This document shows, piece after piece, positions 1 through 7,826 of a stretch of 15,444 nt of DNA. A program made the position numbers and the translations under genes. Positions within the stretch are counted from its first letter, which is position 1. Every line of letters starts with the position of its first letter. Location of the stretch: the NCBI GenBank assembly GCA_007120055.1, contig SKOL01000034.1, positions 1 to 15,444 of the forward strand, in the 5' to 3' direction. Origin of the DNA: Anaerobacillus sp. (lineage in GTDB: Bacteria; Bacillota; Bacilli; Bacillales_H; Anaerobacillaceae). The notes under the pieces are model-generated. The model worked only from the letters and a program-made list of their open reading frames with translations, ran no database searches and had not been told where the DNA came from.

Positions 1-80
1 GGATGTCCTTTATCGTGTGGATGTCCGTTCCCGTGAGGGTGTCCCATTCCTTTTGGATGTCCCATACCATGCATTTTCAT
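1..80 (-). CDS. His/Gly/Pro-rich protein, N-terminal part only
   Basis: The ATG is the complement of 78-80 and 26 codons are readable before the window edge. The peptide begins MKMHGMGHPKGMGHPHGNGH and is built of short repeats of the type G-H-P-(H/K)-G-x, so nearly a quarter of the visible residues are histidine. No signal peptide is visible. Such His-rich repeats occur in metal-binding proteins and in some spore coat proteins; nothing seen here decides between them. The Shine-Dalgarno sequence is weak (AAAGAAGTTTGGTG just before the ATG). Family not recognised; the rest of the gene lies outside the window. Confidence 0.6.
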   Translation of the reverse strand, partial: MKMHGMGHPKGMGHPHGNGHPHDKGH

Positions 81-140
81 CACCAAACTTCTTTGTTATT
101 TTTTACTAACATTTCACTATATCTTTATTATAAATCTCCT

Positions 141-184
141 AAATTGTAGAATAGCTGTTTTTTGTTACAATATATCTACAATTT
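141..184. repeat. 10-bp inverted repeat upstream of the His-rich gene
   Basis: AAATTGTAGA at 141-150 is perfectly inverted as TCTACAATTT at 175-184, spaced by 24 bp. On the minus strand a further ATTGTAA lies inside, so ATTGTA occurs twice direct and once inverted. It sits 60-105 bp upstream of the His-rich start codon and next to the palindromic element at 183-299. It could be an operator for a dimeric regulator or part of a repeat; no regulator family is identified. Confidence 0.35.
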
Positions 185-299
185 AATGAATTTCATAATC
201 CTTATTAAACGCCACTAGGATTCTACATTTAGTTGAGTTAATTCATTCTCAACTAAATGTAGAATGTTGTGGCTAGTTTATTGGTATTATGAAATTCAC
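183..299 (-). repeat. ~117 bp palindromic MITE-like element, copy 1 (reverse orientation)
   Basis: The ends are TGAATTTCATAAT (187-199) and its exact complement ATTATGAAATTCA (286-298). Inside is a perfect 17-bp inner stem, 221-237 with 248-264, closing a 10-nt loop. Read on the minus strand, the copy aligns position for position with copies at 6215-6330 and 13312-13428: shared ends GTGAATTT and ATTCATTAA, a GCCA/TGGC pair, and TAGTTG/CAACT in the inner stem. No transposase is encoded, so it fits a non-autonomous mobile element or a REP-like dispersed repeat. Confidence 0.75.
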
Positions 300-583
300 T
301 TAATTACGAAATATATATTATATGTAAAGAATATTACCTACTAGCTTTCGTTGATGTGAAATATGTCACAGGAAATGATTCAAATATGACCAAATTAACA
401 AATTACCTAGACAACACAAGGGATACAGCGTTTTCGAACATTTCATGAACTTTATAAGAAAATAACTAAAATCGATTGTCAACTAACAGAATCCCCCTCT
501 GGCTCTAAAACAAAAGGGGCATCCCCATACCCTAAAATCGGATAAAGAACTGACCCTTAAAAATGTATTATTAAAAATAAAGT
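300..583. other. Intergenic stretch without a recognised feature
   Basis: No open frame with a ribosome binding site is visible on either strand. The only structure noted is CCCCT/AGGGG around 493-519, a five-base stem with a long loop, too weak to call a terminator for the minus-strand lipoprotein gene that ends at 584. Confidence 0.4.
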
Positions 584-1522
584 TTAGAAGTTGCCCTCTT
601 CAACAAGCTGCTTCCAATTTTCACCGTGATCTGCCGTTTCATACAGGTTGTTTTGGAAGGTTGCAACAGTCACTTCAGACGAATTGTTGATTACGATATA
701 GTTTGCTGCATCTGTTTGTAAATAAAGATCATAAGTGATAAATTCTTCTCCTTTTAATCTGTACAACCCGCTTTGGCTTGCTTCGTAAAAAATGACTTCA
801 TTGTCGCTCACTACATTAAGTGCTGTAACAAAGCCTTCTACTTTTCTACTCCAATCTACGCCACCATTTTCTGAATACATTAACCCAGAACTCGTTGCTG
901 CATAAACGACATCGTCATTATTAGGAGCAATCGCTAAGTCAAAGAACTCATCACCTTCCAACGGTAAACCATTCGTATTGACAACTTCCCAACTATAACC
1001 TTTGTCAGTAGATTTAAAAATAAAATGATCATTGTTATCAATCGCATAAGATAACAGTTTATCTTGGTTTTGGGTAGAGGTTAATGCATGAAAATCAATC
1101 ATTCCATAGTAACTACGGATTTCCCATGTTTCACCTAAGTCTTCACTCCACATAAATCCTAGTGGGTCTTCTAAAGAACTGCCAGGCTCTGGATGGCCAC
1201 TAGTCATCAAATATGCTGAATCAGCCACTTGGGAAAAGCCCATTAAATCAAACCTTTCACTACCTACAAAGAAAGCTTCACCATTTTGTTTATTAAATTC
1301 AATTAAACCGTCATGACTAGCTAGAAAAATTTTATTTGTGTCTTCTGGATTTATCGACATTCCATGGATATGTGTATAAGTAAATGCGTGTTCCCGTTCT
1401 TGAACAGCTTCACCAAAGAAAAATGGCTCTGTTTCATCAACTCTTTCCTCAGATCCACACGCTGATATGACCGCTACAATACTCGCTAATCCTATCGCTA
1501 TTAACCCCTTTTTTATATTCAT
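584..1522 (-). CDS. Secreted lipoprotein with BNR/sialidase-like repeats (F510_1955-type)
   Basis: The 312-residue product has a lipoprotein signal: K4 K5, a hydrophobic stretch 7-21 and the lipobox I-S-A-C with Cys22. After it comes a beta-propeller-like body with Asp-box-like sequences, for example SEDLGETW, STDKGYSWE, SENGGVDW and TADHGENW. The early THIHGMSINPEDTNKIF segment recalls bacillar lipoproteins annotated as the F510_1955 family of glycosylhydrolase-like proteins. Asp boxes are structural, so the name does not prove sialidase activity and the substrate is unknown. The start is supported by AAAGGAG eight bases before the ATG. It lies 103 bp downstream of the small membrane-protein gene on the same strand and may be co-transcribed with it. 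It probably acts outside the cytoplasmic membrane. Confidence 0.75.
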   Translation of the reverse strand: MNIKKGLIAIGLASIVAVISACGSEERVDETEPFFFGEAVQEREHAFTYTHIHGMSINPEDTNKIFLASHDGLIEFNKQNGEAFFVGSERFDLMGFSQVADSAYLMTSGHPEPGSSLEDPLGFMWSEDLGETWEIRSYYGMIDFHALTSTQNQDKLLSYAIDNNDHFIFKSTDKGYSWEVVNTNGLPLEGDEFFDLAIAPNNDDVVYAATSSGLMYSENGGVDWSRKVEGFVTALNVVSDNEVIFYEASQSGLYRLKGEEFITYDLYLQTDAANYIVINNSSEVTVATFQNNLYETADHGENWKQLVEEGNF

Positions 1523-1625
1523 TTCTCCATCTCCTTTAATTGCTATCTAAGTTAATTCCTAGTCTATTAATAGAACCTTTTCAAGAGGAGGCTTGCCAAA
1601 TCTTGAAATTCACAGTGCCTCTCAG

Positions 1626-1877
1626 TTAGTTAGCACTAACCTTCCTGTTATTGTTAATTTTTCGAACTGCCCCGAATAAAATAAACCCTAAATTAATCAC
1701 GGCAAATGTTCCTAATACCCACCAATTTGCCCCTGGCTCTAACGGGTTTTCTTGACCGGCTAACCACGGGGAGTTAATTCCTCCAAGCCCATCTCTTGGA
1801 CTATGGCCAAAGACTTGATATGGCGTTAATAACAAAAACACAAAAAGAAAGCCAAAGATTTTGACTCTGTTTTTCAT
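1626..1877 (-). CDS. Small protein with signal peptide and C-terminal membrane segment
   Basis: From the ATG at 1877 the product is 83 residues; an in-frame GTG at 1886 would add three, but GGGTGA overlapping that GTG fits better as the Shine-Dalgarno for the ATG. The N-terminus (KNRVK then FGFLFVFLLLTPYQVFG) is a signal peptide likely cleaved near FG-HS. The middle is polar, rich in Gly and Pro, with two Trp (INSPWLAG, GANWWVLG). A single membrane helix follows (WWVLGTFAVINLGFILFGAV) and then a basic tail (RKINNNRK). This predicts a short extracytoplasmic domain anchored by its C-terminus. It precedes the lipoprotein gene on the same strand. Family not recognised. Confidence 0.65.
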   Translation of the reverse strand: MKNRVKIFGFLFVFLLLTPYQVFGHSPRDGLGGINSPWLAGQENPLEPGANWWVLGTFAVINLGFILFGAVRKINNNRKVSAN

Positions 1878-1900
1878 TTCTATCACCCATTTTCGGTTTT

Positions 1901-1940
1901 TTCTAAAGCATTGTTAATTTTTTGCAACAACGTTTTAGAA
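1901..1940. promoter_or_regulatory. Bipartite palindrome in the leader of the small membrane-protein gene
   Basis: TTCTAAA (1901-1907) pairs with TTTAGAA (1934-1940), and inside it TTGTT (1911-1915) pairs with AACAA (1926-1930), leaving 3-nt internal loops and a 10-nt apical loop. It ends 24 bp upstream of the ATG at 1877. It could be a leader hairpin or a protein-binding operator. No T-tract follows on the minus strand, so it is not a simple terminator. Confidence 0.4.
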
Positions 1941-2140
1941 AACAACCTATATTTTTAAACCTTTATTACATCATGCAAAAAAACTGTGAAGAAACAATCG
2001 AGAAATTATGAAGAAAAGTGAACACTTATTTCCCGAGTAATATTTTTCAAGCTTTTTCGACAGGTTGTTTCTCATAGATTGTTGCTACCTGCATTTGGTT
2101 CTTCGGCAAGTAGGACTTTTTTAAGAACCTAATTAAAATA

Positions 2141-2168
2141 GAAAAACTGCCCTCAATATTAAAGGCAG
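2141..2168 (-). terminator. Rho-independent terminator of malate synthase G
   Basis: On the minus strand CTGCCT (2168-2163) pairs with GGGCAG (2152-2147, one G-T pair) around a short AT loop, followed by five T residues (2146-2142). It lies about 30 bp beyond the stop codon at 2200. Confidence 0.75.
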
Positions 2169-2199
2169 CTCCCCTAAGATATTTTCTTATAAGTTTAAA

Positions 2200-4389
2200 T
2201 TAATTCTTCGTACCTACTTTCAGGCTCGATTTGGCTTCAATACGTCTCTTGTGTAGGATTGGTTCTGTGTATCCACTTGGTTGAGCGCAACCTTGAAATA
2301 CAAGATCACAGGCAGCTTGGAATGCTACTGAGTTTTCATAGTCATTAGACATGGCTCTGTAATTAGGGTCAGCTGCATTTTGTTCATCAACTACTTTAGC
2401 CATTTTTTTCATCGTCTCTAACACTTGGTCTTCGGTACAAACGTTATGATGTAACCAATTGGCCATTTGTTGACTAGAAATACGTAAAGTTGCACGATCT
2501 TCCATCAGCCCAACGTTATTAATATCTGGTACCTTCGAACAGCCAACCCCTTGTTCTACCCAGCGCACGACGTAACCGAGAATACTTTGCGAATTATTTT
2601 CCAACTCTTGTTGAATTTCTTCAGTGCTCCAATTTTGCTCATCAGCTAGTGGCAGTTGTAATAAATAATCACGTAAGTCCTCTTCCTTCTCTGGCATGAT
2701 TTGCTTTTGGACTTCAATTACATTTAATTGATGGTAATGCAATGCGTGTAATGTAGCAGCCGTCGGTGACGGAACCCACGCTGTATTCGCCCCTGCCTTC
2801 AGGTGATTAATCTTTTGTTCTACCATATCACTCATTAAATCTGGCATCGCCCACATCCCTTTACCAATTTGAGCTCGACCAGGTAAGCCGACTTTAACTC
2901 CTGTTACTACATTTGATTTCTCGTAAGCTTGTAACCATATTGAAGATTTCATCTCGTTTTTGCGAACAACAGGACCTGCTTCCATTGACGTATGAATTTC
3001 ATCCCCTGTTCTGTCTAAGAAACCAGTGTTAATAAAGACGATTCTCTCTTTTACATTTTCGATACAATTTTTTAAATTTAGTGAAGTTCGGCGTTCCTCA
3101 TCCATCACACCAATTTTCAATGTATTTCTCTCTAATCCTAATAAATCTTCAACTCGGTCAAATAGTTTGTTAGCAAAAGCCACTTCCTTTGAACCGTGCA
3201 TTTTCGGCTTTACAATATATACAGATCCCTTTTTTGAATTTTTATAATGACTATTTCCTCGTAAGTCGTGTAAGGAAATTAGCCCGGTAATTACACCATC
3301 TAAAATCCCTTCAGGAATCTCTTTTCCATCGCCATATAATACGGCATTGTTCGTCATTAAATGACCAACATTTCGGACAAACAATAAAGATCGACCAGGT
3401 AAAGAAAATGAAGTGCCTGAAGTAGAATGATACGAACGATCACCATTTAACGTTCTCGTCACAGTGCTACTTCCTTTTTGAAAAGTTGCCGTTAAATCTC
3501 CTTTCATTAGACCTAACCAGTTACGGTACACTTCAACCTTATCTTCTGCATCTACAGCCGCGACAGAATCTTCAAAGTCCATAATCGTTGTAAGTGCCGA
3601 TTCTAAAACGATATCTTTGACCCCCGCTTGATCCGTTTTTCCGATCGAATGTGTATGATCAATTTGGATTTCTAAATGCAAGCCATTATTTTGTAGCAAT
3701 ATTGCTTGAGGGTTACTTAGCTGACCTTGGAAGCCAATAAATTGTTGCTTATTTTTTAAACTGGTCAATTTTCCATCCTGAAGTTCAACGCACAACTGCC
3801 CAGCAAAAATTTTATACAGTTTTACATCACGGTGACTTCCTTCCTCTAACGGCACTGACTGATCAAGAAATTCCTTGGCAAAAGCAATGACTTTCTCACC
3901 TCGAACAGGATTGTAGGCAATTTCTTGTTGCGCACCATCTTGTTCACTAATAACATCAGTTCCATAAAGGGCATCATATAAACTTCCCCAACGAGCATTT
4001 GCAGCATTAATCGCATAACGGGAATTATTGACTGGAACGACTAATTGCGGCCCTGCTTGCAACGTAATTTCATCATCAACATCTTCGGTTGTAATCTCAT
4101 AATCTGCTACTTCTTTTTCAAGATAACCAATACTTTGTAAAAACAACTTATAATTTTCAAATTGAAATTGCCCTTTATGCTTTTGATGCCATTCGTTGAT
4201 TTGAGTTTGCATCTTTTCTCGAGTTGCTAACAGATCCTTATTTTCTGAAGCAAGATCGTTAACTAGATTTTCAAAACCGTCCCAAAATTCATCGGGATTT
4301 ATCCTAGTCCCTAAAATTGCTTCCTCCTTAATAAAATCGTACAATACCGATCCCACCTTAAAATTTCCGACTTTAACATAATTTTCCAT
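2200..4389 (-). CDS. glcB: Malate synthase G
   Basis: Condenses glyoxylate and acetyl-CoA to malate, the second step of the glyoxylate bypass, or assimilates glyoxylate from glycolate. The 729 residues match the ~720-residue single-chain G isoform, not the shorter A isoform. Family residues are in place: Arg339 in FVRN, the Mg ligands Glu431 in MDEERRT and Asp459 in [10 protein letters not shown], the catalytic base Asp631 in [10 protein letters not shown], and Cys617 in GVGCSKVPD. Other conserved segments are [13 protein letters not shown] (131-143) and [10 protein letters not shown] (394-403). The start has AAAGGGGGA upstream of the ATG. It stands alone as a monocistron with its own terminator; no glycolate oxidase or isocitrate lyase gene is in the window. 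Cytoplasmic enzyme. Confidence 0.96.
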   Translation of the reverse strand: MENYVKVGNFKVGSVLYDFIKEEAILGTRINPDEFWDGFENLVNDLASENKDLLATREKMQTQINEWHQKHKGQFQFENYKLFLQSIGYLEKEVADYEITTEDVDDEITLQAGPQLVVPVNNSRYAINAANARWGSLYDALYGTDVISEQDGAQQEIAYNPVRGEKVIAFAKEFLDQSVPLEEGSHRDVKLYKIFAGQLCVELQDGKLTSLKNKQQFIGFQGQLSNPQAILLQNNGLHLEIQIDHTHSIGKTDQAGVKDIVLESALTTIMDFEDSVAAVDAEDKVEVYRNWLGLMKGDLTATFQKGSSTVTRTLNGDRSYHSTSGTSFSLPGRSLLFVRNVGHLMTNNAVLYGDGKEIPEGILDGVITGLISLHDLRGNSHYKNSKKGSVYIVKPKMHGSKEVAFANKLFDRVEDLLGLERNTLKIGVMDEERRTSLNLKNCIENVKERIVFINTGFLDRTGDEIHTSMEAGPVVRKNEMKSSIWLQAYEKSNVVTGVKVGLPGRAQIGKGMWAMPDLMSDMVEQKINHLKAGANTAWVPSPTAATLHALHYHQLNVIEVQKQIMPEKEEDLRDYLLQLPLADEQNWSTEEIQQELENNSQSILGYVVRWVEQGVGCSKVPDINNVGLMEDRATLRISSQQMANWLHHNVCTEDQVLETMKKMAKVVDEQNAADPNYRAMSNDYENSVAFQAACDLVFQGCAQPSGYTEPILHKRRIEAKSSLKVGTKN

Positions 4390-4507
4390 TAAAAAATTCC
4401 CCCTTTTTAATAACTCACCATTCTATATCATAACAGAATTAAATAATTATTTCTGTATTATAACACAATGTGCGAATTTTGGAAATATTCTTCACGAAAT
4501 TTATTTA
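4390..4507. promoter_or_regulatory. AT-rich upstream region of malate synthase G
   Basis: This strongly AT-rich stretch before the minus-strand glcB start should carry its promoter, but no pair of promoter boxes stands out. No open frame is seen. Confidence 0.3.
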
Positions 4508-4570
4508 CATACAAAACGCTCATGGCGGCTTGCCTGCCGCCACCATCTACAACGAAAAAGAGAATCTCCT
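4508..4570. repeat. Hairpin repeat at the left side of the IS110 region
   Basis: CATACAAAACGC at 4508-4519 is followed by TGGCGGC (4523-4529), a 6-nt spacer and GCCGCCA (4536-4542), a perfect 7-bp stem, then CCATC and GAAAAAG. The same 12-mer and the same hairpin layout recur at 6132-6157 on the other side of the transposase, with matching AT-rich sequence just before it. The two copies may be members of a REP-like family. Confidence 0.55.
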
Positions 4571-4793
4571 CCTATAGAAATCGTCTAACTCCCTTCTCCC
4601 TCGACCATAATGATTACTAACAATACGACCAGGCTGACCTTTTTTTGGTGGATGCTACATGGCATACCCTGTATACAAAACTGGTTGTGGCAGTTTGAAG
4701 AACCATCTATTGTGCTTAAAGCGCGGATACAAAAATTTCGTATCACACTTCCTGTCACATGTATTGTTAAATAATTTTTTGAGGTGAATTTCT
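4571..4793 (+). ncRNA. Possible bridge RNA region of the IS110 element
   Basis: IS110-group elements with a long non-coding left end encode there a bridge RNA that pairs with donor and target DNA. Here the non-coding part upstream of the transposase is at least 220 bp, against about 100 bp downstream. It contains a repeated CGACCA (near 4601 and 4627) and a possible imperfect stem TACATGG/CCCTGTA near 4657-4674. No loop could be matched to target DNA by eye because the element ends are not fixed. This call is by position and family knowledge only. Confidence 0.3.
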
Positions 4794-6025
4794 ATGGAAG
4801 CAATGATTGAACGTTGTGCAGGTATTGATGTACATCAAAAAACGGTGGTCGCTTGTGTTTTATATGGTTCCTTGGACAAACGACCGAAGAAAGAAATTAA
4901 AACTTTTTCTACAACGACACGGGACCTTTTATCACTCAATGATTGGTTAGCCTCCTTTCAAGTAACGGATGTTGTCATGGAGAGTACGGGCGTCTATTGG
5001 AAACCGATTTGGAATATTTTAGAGAGTGATTTTCATTTAGTACTCGCCAATGCCAAGCATGTTAAAAATGTCCCTGGTCGTAAAACCGATGTCAAAGATG
5101 CCGAATGGTTAGCTAAATTACTTCGATCTGGGCTGATTGAGAGTAATTTCGTCCCACCGGAAGATATCAGAGATTTACGAGATTTAACTCGCTACCGTAA
5201 AAAGTTAATCCACACACGCACATCTGAACGAAATCGTATTCACAAAGTCTTGCAAGATGCCAATATCAAACTCACTTCTTATTTAGAGGACATTTTTGGC
5301 GTCACCGGTCGCCGAATTTTAGAAGCTCTCATCAACGGTCAAAAAATCAACCTTCAAGATCTAAAACAAATGGTCGATCCAAGAGTGAAAGCAAGTATTA
5401 AAAATATTGCGGAATCTCTAAACGGCAATGTCCGTAGACACCATCGTGATCTTTTAGAATTACATTGGGATCACATGAACTACTTAGAACAACAAATTGA
5501 TTTGATAGAGAAACAAATTGATCAATTACTAACTCCTTATCGTACCCAAGCGGAGTTGTTAGAAACGATCCCTGGAGTTAATAAAACGTCAGTTGCCACT
5601 TTTATCGCAGAAATGGGCGTTGATATGTCCGTGTTTCCATCTGCTAAACATCTTGCATCATGGGCGGGCGTGTGTCCTGGAAATTACGAAAGTGCCGGTA
5701 AAAAAAAACGAGTAAAATCACTTACGGAAATAAAGCGTTAAGAACCATCGCTGTAGAATGTGCCCTATCAACGAGGAAGCAAAATAACCGTATCTCAGCC
5801 CATCGAAAAAGAGTCATGAAACGACAAGGAAAGAAAAAAGCCAATATTGCATCTGCACATTTTATTTTAACCATTGCTTATTCCATATTAAAGACAGGGA
5901 AACCCTACGAGGAACTAGGCCCTAATTATCTTCACCCAAATCAAAAAAGCAAAGAAGAAAAAATGATCGAACTACTGACAAAGAAAGGATATACGATCTC
6001 TAGTCCTGATCAACAAACTGCCTAA
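4794..6025 (+). pseudogene. IS110-family transposase, frame split at an A9 run
   Basis: Frame 1 (4794-5741, 315 codons) has the RuvC-like DEDD domain: Asp12 in GIDVHQ, Glu63 in VMESTGVYW, Asp99 and Asp102 in KTDVKDAEW. A coiled-coil-rich middle leads to the C-terminal domain with PGVNKTSVATF and LASWAGVCPGNYESAGKKK, whose Ser300 is the likely nucleophile. The frame then leaves the family sequence. The expected continuation (KITYGNKALRTIAVECALST to SSPDQQTA at 6025) is in the -1 frame, entered exactly at the nine A residues 5700-5708. Joined, the protein is about 410 residues, normal for this family. GAGGTGA precedes the ATG. Either a one-base deletion inactivated it, or ribosomes or polymerase slip on the A run and make full-length protein. 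Confidence 0.85.
5700..5708 (+). other. A9 slippery run at the transposase frame change
   Basis: In the zero frame the run is read as three AAA codons after GGT. The heptamer A AAA AAA is therefore in the correct phase for -1 slippage, and a -1 step puts the ribosome into the frame ACG AGT AAA, which encodes the conserved C-terminal part. The same outcome would follow from adding one A during transcription. A simple indel in a homopolymer is the plain alternative. Confidence 0.5.
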
Positions 6026-6131
6026 CCTAAGATGAGGTTATTCAATACCTAAACCAAACCAACTAGGTCCTTCAAAAAAATAAGAAGACGGAGGGCTTAT
6101 TTAAGTTTGCTTTCGGACAAATTTTTATTTT

Positions 6132-6219
6132 CATACAAAACGCGATGACGAAGCATCGCCACTATCGAAAATGAAAAAAGTGAACGATTTCTCTCTCTTC
6201 GCAGTGACCTTCTCGTGAA
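6132..6219. repeat. Second hairpin repeat plus truncated copy of the 9196 element
   Basis: CATACAAAACGC (6132-6143) repeats the 12-mer at 4508. GCGATG and CATCGC around ACGAAG (6142-6159) form the hairpin that matches the left one in layout. From about 6172 the sequence aligns with the left half of the large hairpin at 9196-9284; the clearest match is CTTCGCAGTGACCTTCT here against CTTCGCCGTGATCTTCT there. The right half is missing, and the palindrome at 6215 begins just where the similarity stops. Confidence 0.5.
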
Positions 6220-6330
6220 TTTTATAATTACCTTAATTGAGCCCTATCAATCTATATGTAGTTACGAGCGGCTTAACGCAACTATATATTAATCTTAGTG
6301 GTGAAAATAATGAATTATGAAATTCATTAA
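6215..6330 (+). repeat. ~117 bp palindromic MITE-like element, copy 2
   Basis: The ends are TGAATTTTATAAT (6216-6228, one base different from the other copies) and ATTATGAAATTCA (6314-6326). The inner stem is 6253-6266 with 6277-6290 around the loop AGCGGCTTAA. The central sequence GAGCGGCTTAACGCAACT is nearly identical to copy 3, so the two are close relatives in the same orientation. It lies between the IS110 remnant and the gerP promoter. Confidence 0.75.
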
Positions 6331-6448
6331 TCGCATAAAATTTTAATTTAATTGGCATTTTCTCTGTCCTAAAATTATAAATTTATAGGTAAGAGGGATT
6401 AAATTACGCAATCATAATAACATTTTTAACTTCATCCTCTATTAATGA

Positions 6449-6475
6449 ACTTTTTCTAGGCATACACATACCTTA
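6449..6475 (+). promoter_or_regulatory. Sigma-K-type promoter of the gerP operon
   Basis: AC at 6449-6450, a 16-bp spacer and CATACCTTA at 6467-6475 match the sigma-K consensus AC-N16/17-CATANNNTA. It lies about 30 bp upstream of gerPA, with room for a transcription start near 6482. The gerP operon of Bacillus subtilis is known to be sigma-K dependent in the mother cell, which supports the call. Confidence 0.7.
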
Positions 6476-6506
6476 ATAATAAGAACTATAAAAAGGACGG
6501 ATGATT

Positions 6507-6728
6507 ATGCCTGCAATTGTCGGAGCGGTAAAAGTAAATAGTATCGGTAGTAGCGGTGTTTTTAATATTGGTGATGTATTTACAATCTCTCCTAAGAGCA
6601 CTGCAAAAACGTTTGCTGGAGCTGGTTCCTTTAATACTGGTGACTATTTAAGAGTGCGAAATGACTATAGCCAAACAAATACGTACGATAAAGATTACGC
6701 AGATTCTAATATAAGCACAATCATTTAG
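6507..6728 (+). CDS. gerPA: Spore germination protein GerPA
   Basis: First gene of the gerP operon, whose products sit in the spore coat and are needed for small-molecule germinants to reach the inner-membrane receptors. The 73-residue protein starts [13 protein letters not shown] and carries the GerPA/GerPF family core: [29 protein letters not shown]. An ATG at 6501 would add two residues, but the Shine-Dalgarno AAAAGGA (6491-6497) is correctly spaced only for the ATG at 6507, and MPAIVG is the usual family start. Its tail ([18 protein letters not shown]) differs from the last gene of the operon, gerPF; assignment as PA rests on position and length. Confidence 0.9.
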   Translation: MPAIVGAVKVNSIGSSGVFNIGDVFTISPKSTAKTFAGAGSFNTGDYLRVRNDYSQTNTYDKDYADSNISTII

Positions 6729-6745
6729 TTAAGGTGGTGCCTGTA

Positions 6746-6973
6746 ATGAACTTTTATATTAACCAAACAATAAACATTCAAACTTTAAAAGTTGAAGGAG
6801 TTACAAACTCATCAGTGTTACAAATCGGTAGCGCCGGGATGATTAAAGCTTTGTCTAATTTGTATAATACAGGCGGCTTTATAGAACCTGCACCGGAAGC
6901 CGCGGAGCCTGTTACTCCAATGCCACTTGTGCCGCTTGCCACGCCTGCTCCTCCTACCGGTGCTACTACTTAA
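6746..6973 (+). CDS. gerPB: Spore germination protein GerPB
   Basis: The 75-residue protein starts MNFYINQTINIQTLKVEGVT and contains SSVLQIGSAGMI and SNLYNTGGFIEPAP, the GerPB pattern. The C-terminus is a Pro/Ala/Thr-rich tail (PMPLVPLATPAPPTGATT). An upstream in-frame GTG at 6734 is rejected because AAGGTGG (6731-6737) is the ribosome binding site for the ATG at 6746. It follows gerPA by 17 bp. Structural or coat-assembly role in germinant permeability; no catalytic motif. Confidence 0.92.
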   Translation: MNFYINQTINIQTLKVEGVTNSSVLQIGSAGMIKALSNLYNTGGFIEPAPEAAEPVTPMPLVPLATPAPPTGATT

Positions 6974-7018
6974 TTTATAAATCCGTTGACATTATGCGTT
7001 AAAATAAGGAGGAATTCG

Positions 7019-7630
7019 ATGAATTATAACTACGATATGATGACATACCTTCAACAAATGTATCAATATTTACAATCACAGCAATGGAAAATTGAGCAAT
7101 TAGAGAATTCCATTGAGGACCTACAAAACGAACTAAATAATTTGAAGAAACAAACAAGAACAGAAAGAATTGAATATAAATTTGATCAACTAAAAGTTGA
7201 AAAGTTAGAAGGTACACTAAATATAGGAATTACCCCTTCAGGAGGGATAGAGCCTACTTCTTTCGAAGATTTCACCGTAAATGAAAATAACATTAATACA
7301 CCTGCTACAAATGAGCAATCTTCTCTGTTATTTGAAAACATTAAAAGTAAAATTCATCATTATTTAAACAACGAATGCTATGCTGATATGAAGTCATTTG
7401 AACAAAGGTATAATTATCAACTTGATACTCCGTATCGAAGTTTTATAGTTGAAGATATTAAAAAGCAAATTGATAATCGAATTGAATATTATCTTAACGG
7501 TATCAATTCAAAGGAAAAAAATGAAAGAACTCAAAGTGAAATTGAAGAAAAAACTTTAGAGCATTTAAAAAGTGATATACATCGAACAATCGAAGAATTT
7601 ATAAAACATTTACCACAGAAAGGGGAATAA
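7019..7630 (+). CDS. gerPC: Spore germination protein GerPC
   Basis: The 203-residue product starts MNYNYDMMTYLQQMYQYLQ. Residues ~15-50 form a predicted coiled coil (IEQLENSIEDLQNELNNLKKQ). Then comes YKFDQLKVEKLEGTLNIGITP, a characteristic GerPC segment, followed by a charged helical C-terminal half with amphipathic repeats. The start is fixed by a perfect AAGGAGG (7006-7012) six bases upstream; an in-frame start at 6986 lies before this site and is unlikely. It is the largest GerP protein, about the length of the B. subtilis one (~205). Hydrophilic, no signal peptide; acts in the coat as a likely scaffold. Confidence 0.92.
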   Translation: MNYNYDMMTYLQQMYQYLQSQQWKIEQLENSIEDLQNELNNLKKQTRTERIEYKFDQLKVEKLEGTLNIGITPSGGIEPTSFEDFTVNENNINTPATNEQSSLLFENIKSKIHHYLNNECYADMKSFEQRYNYQLDTPYRSFIVEDIKKQIDNRIEYYLNGINSKEKNERTQSEIEEKTLEHLKSDIHRTIEEFIKHLPQKGE

Positions 7631-7636
7631 AATTTT

Positions 7637-7813
7637 ATGAACTTTACCGTTGTAAACCACAATATTAGTGTGGGAAATATTCAAGTTAGGGGCGTATCAA
7701 GTTCGTCAATATTTCTAGTAGGGGACACAGATAATATCTCACTGTCTTCTGTATTTGACACTCCGCCTGAATCATTAATAATTGGTCCATTTGTCCCCCT
7801 TGCACCGTTATAA
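7637..7813 (+). CDS. gerPD: Spore germination protein GerPD
   Basis: A 58-residue gene between gerPC and gerPE. The protein starts MNFTVVNHNISVGNIQVRGV and continues SSSSIFLVGDTDNISLSSVF, ending in a Pro-rich tail (IIGPFVPLAPL). The SSSxFLxGD motif is shared with gerPB and gerPE, showing a common fold. AAAGGGG (7619-7625) inside the end of gerPC is its ribosome binding site. The stop codon overlaps the Shine-Dalgarno of gerPE, so the two are probably translationally coupled. Confidence 0.9.
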   Translation: MNFTVVNHNISVGNIQVRGVSSSSIFLVGDTDNISLSSVFDTPPESLIIGPFVPLAPL

Positions 7814-7826
7814 GGAGTTGAATTGC

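Noticed and set aside
1..65. Repeated GGATGTCC at the left edge, looking like a short tandem repeat
   Set aside because: The repeats are codon-phased and encode the G-H-P repeats of the His-rich protein, so they are coding.
487..525. CCCCT/AGGGG as terminator of the lipoprotein gene
   Set aside because: The stem is only five bases with a long loop and no T-run on the minus strand.
3026..3247. 73-codon plus-strand frame
   Set aside because: It is antisense to malate synthase G in a region of conserved catalytic motifs; no ribosome binding site of note.
6999..7217. Minus-strand hydrophobic frame
   Set aside because: It is the antisense of the gerPC coiled-coil region, where AT-rich codons give artificial hydrophobic residues.
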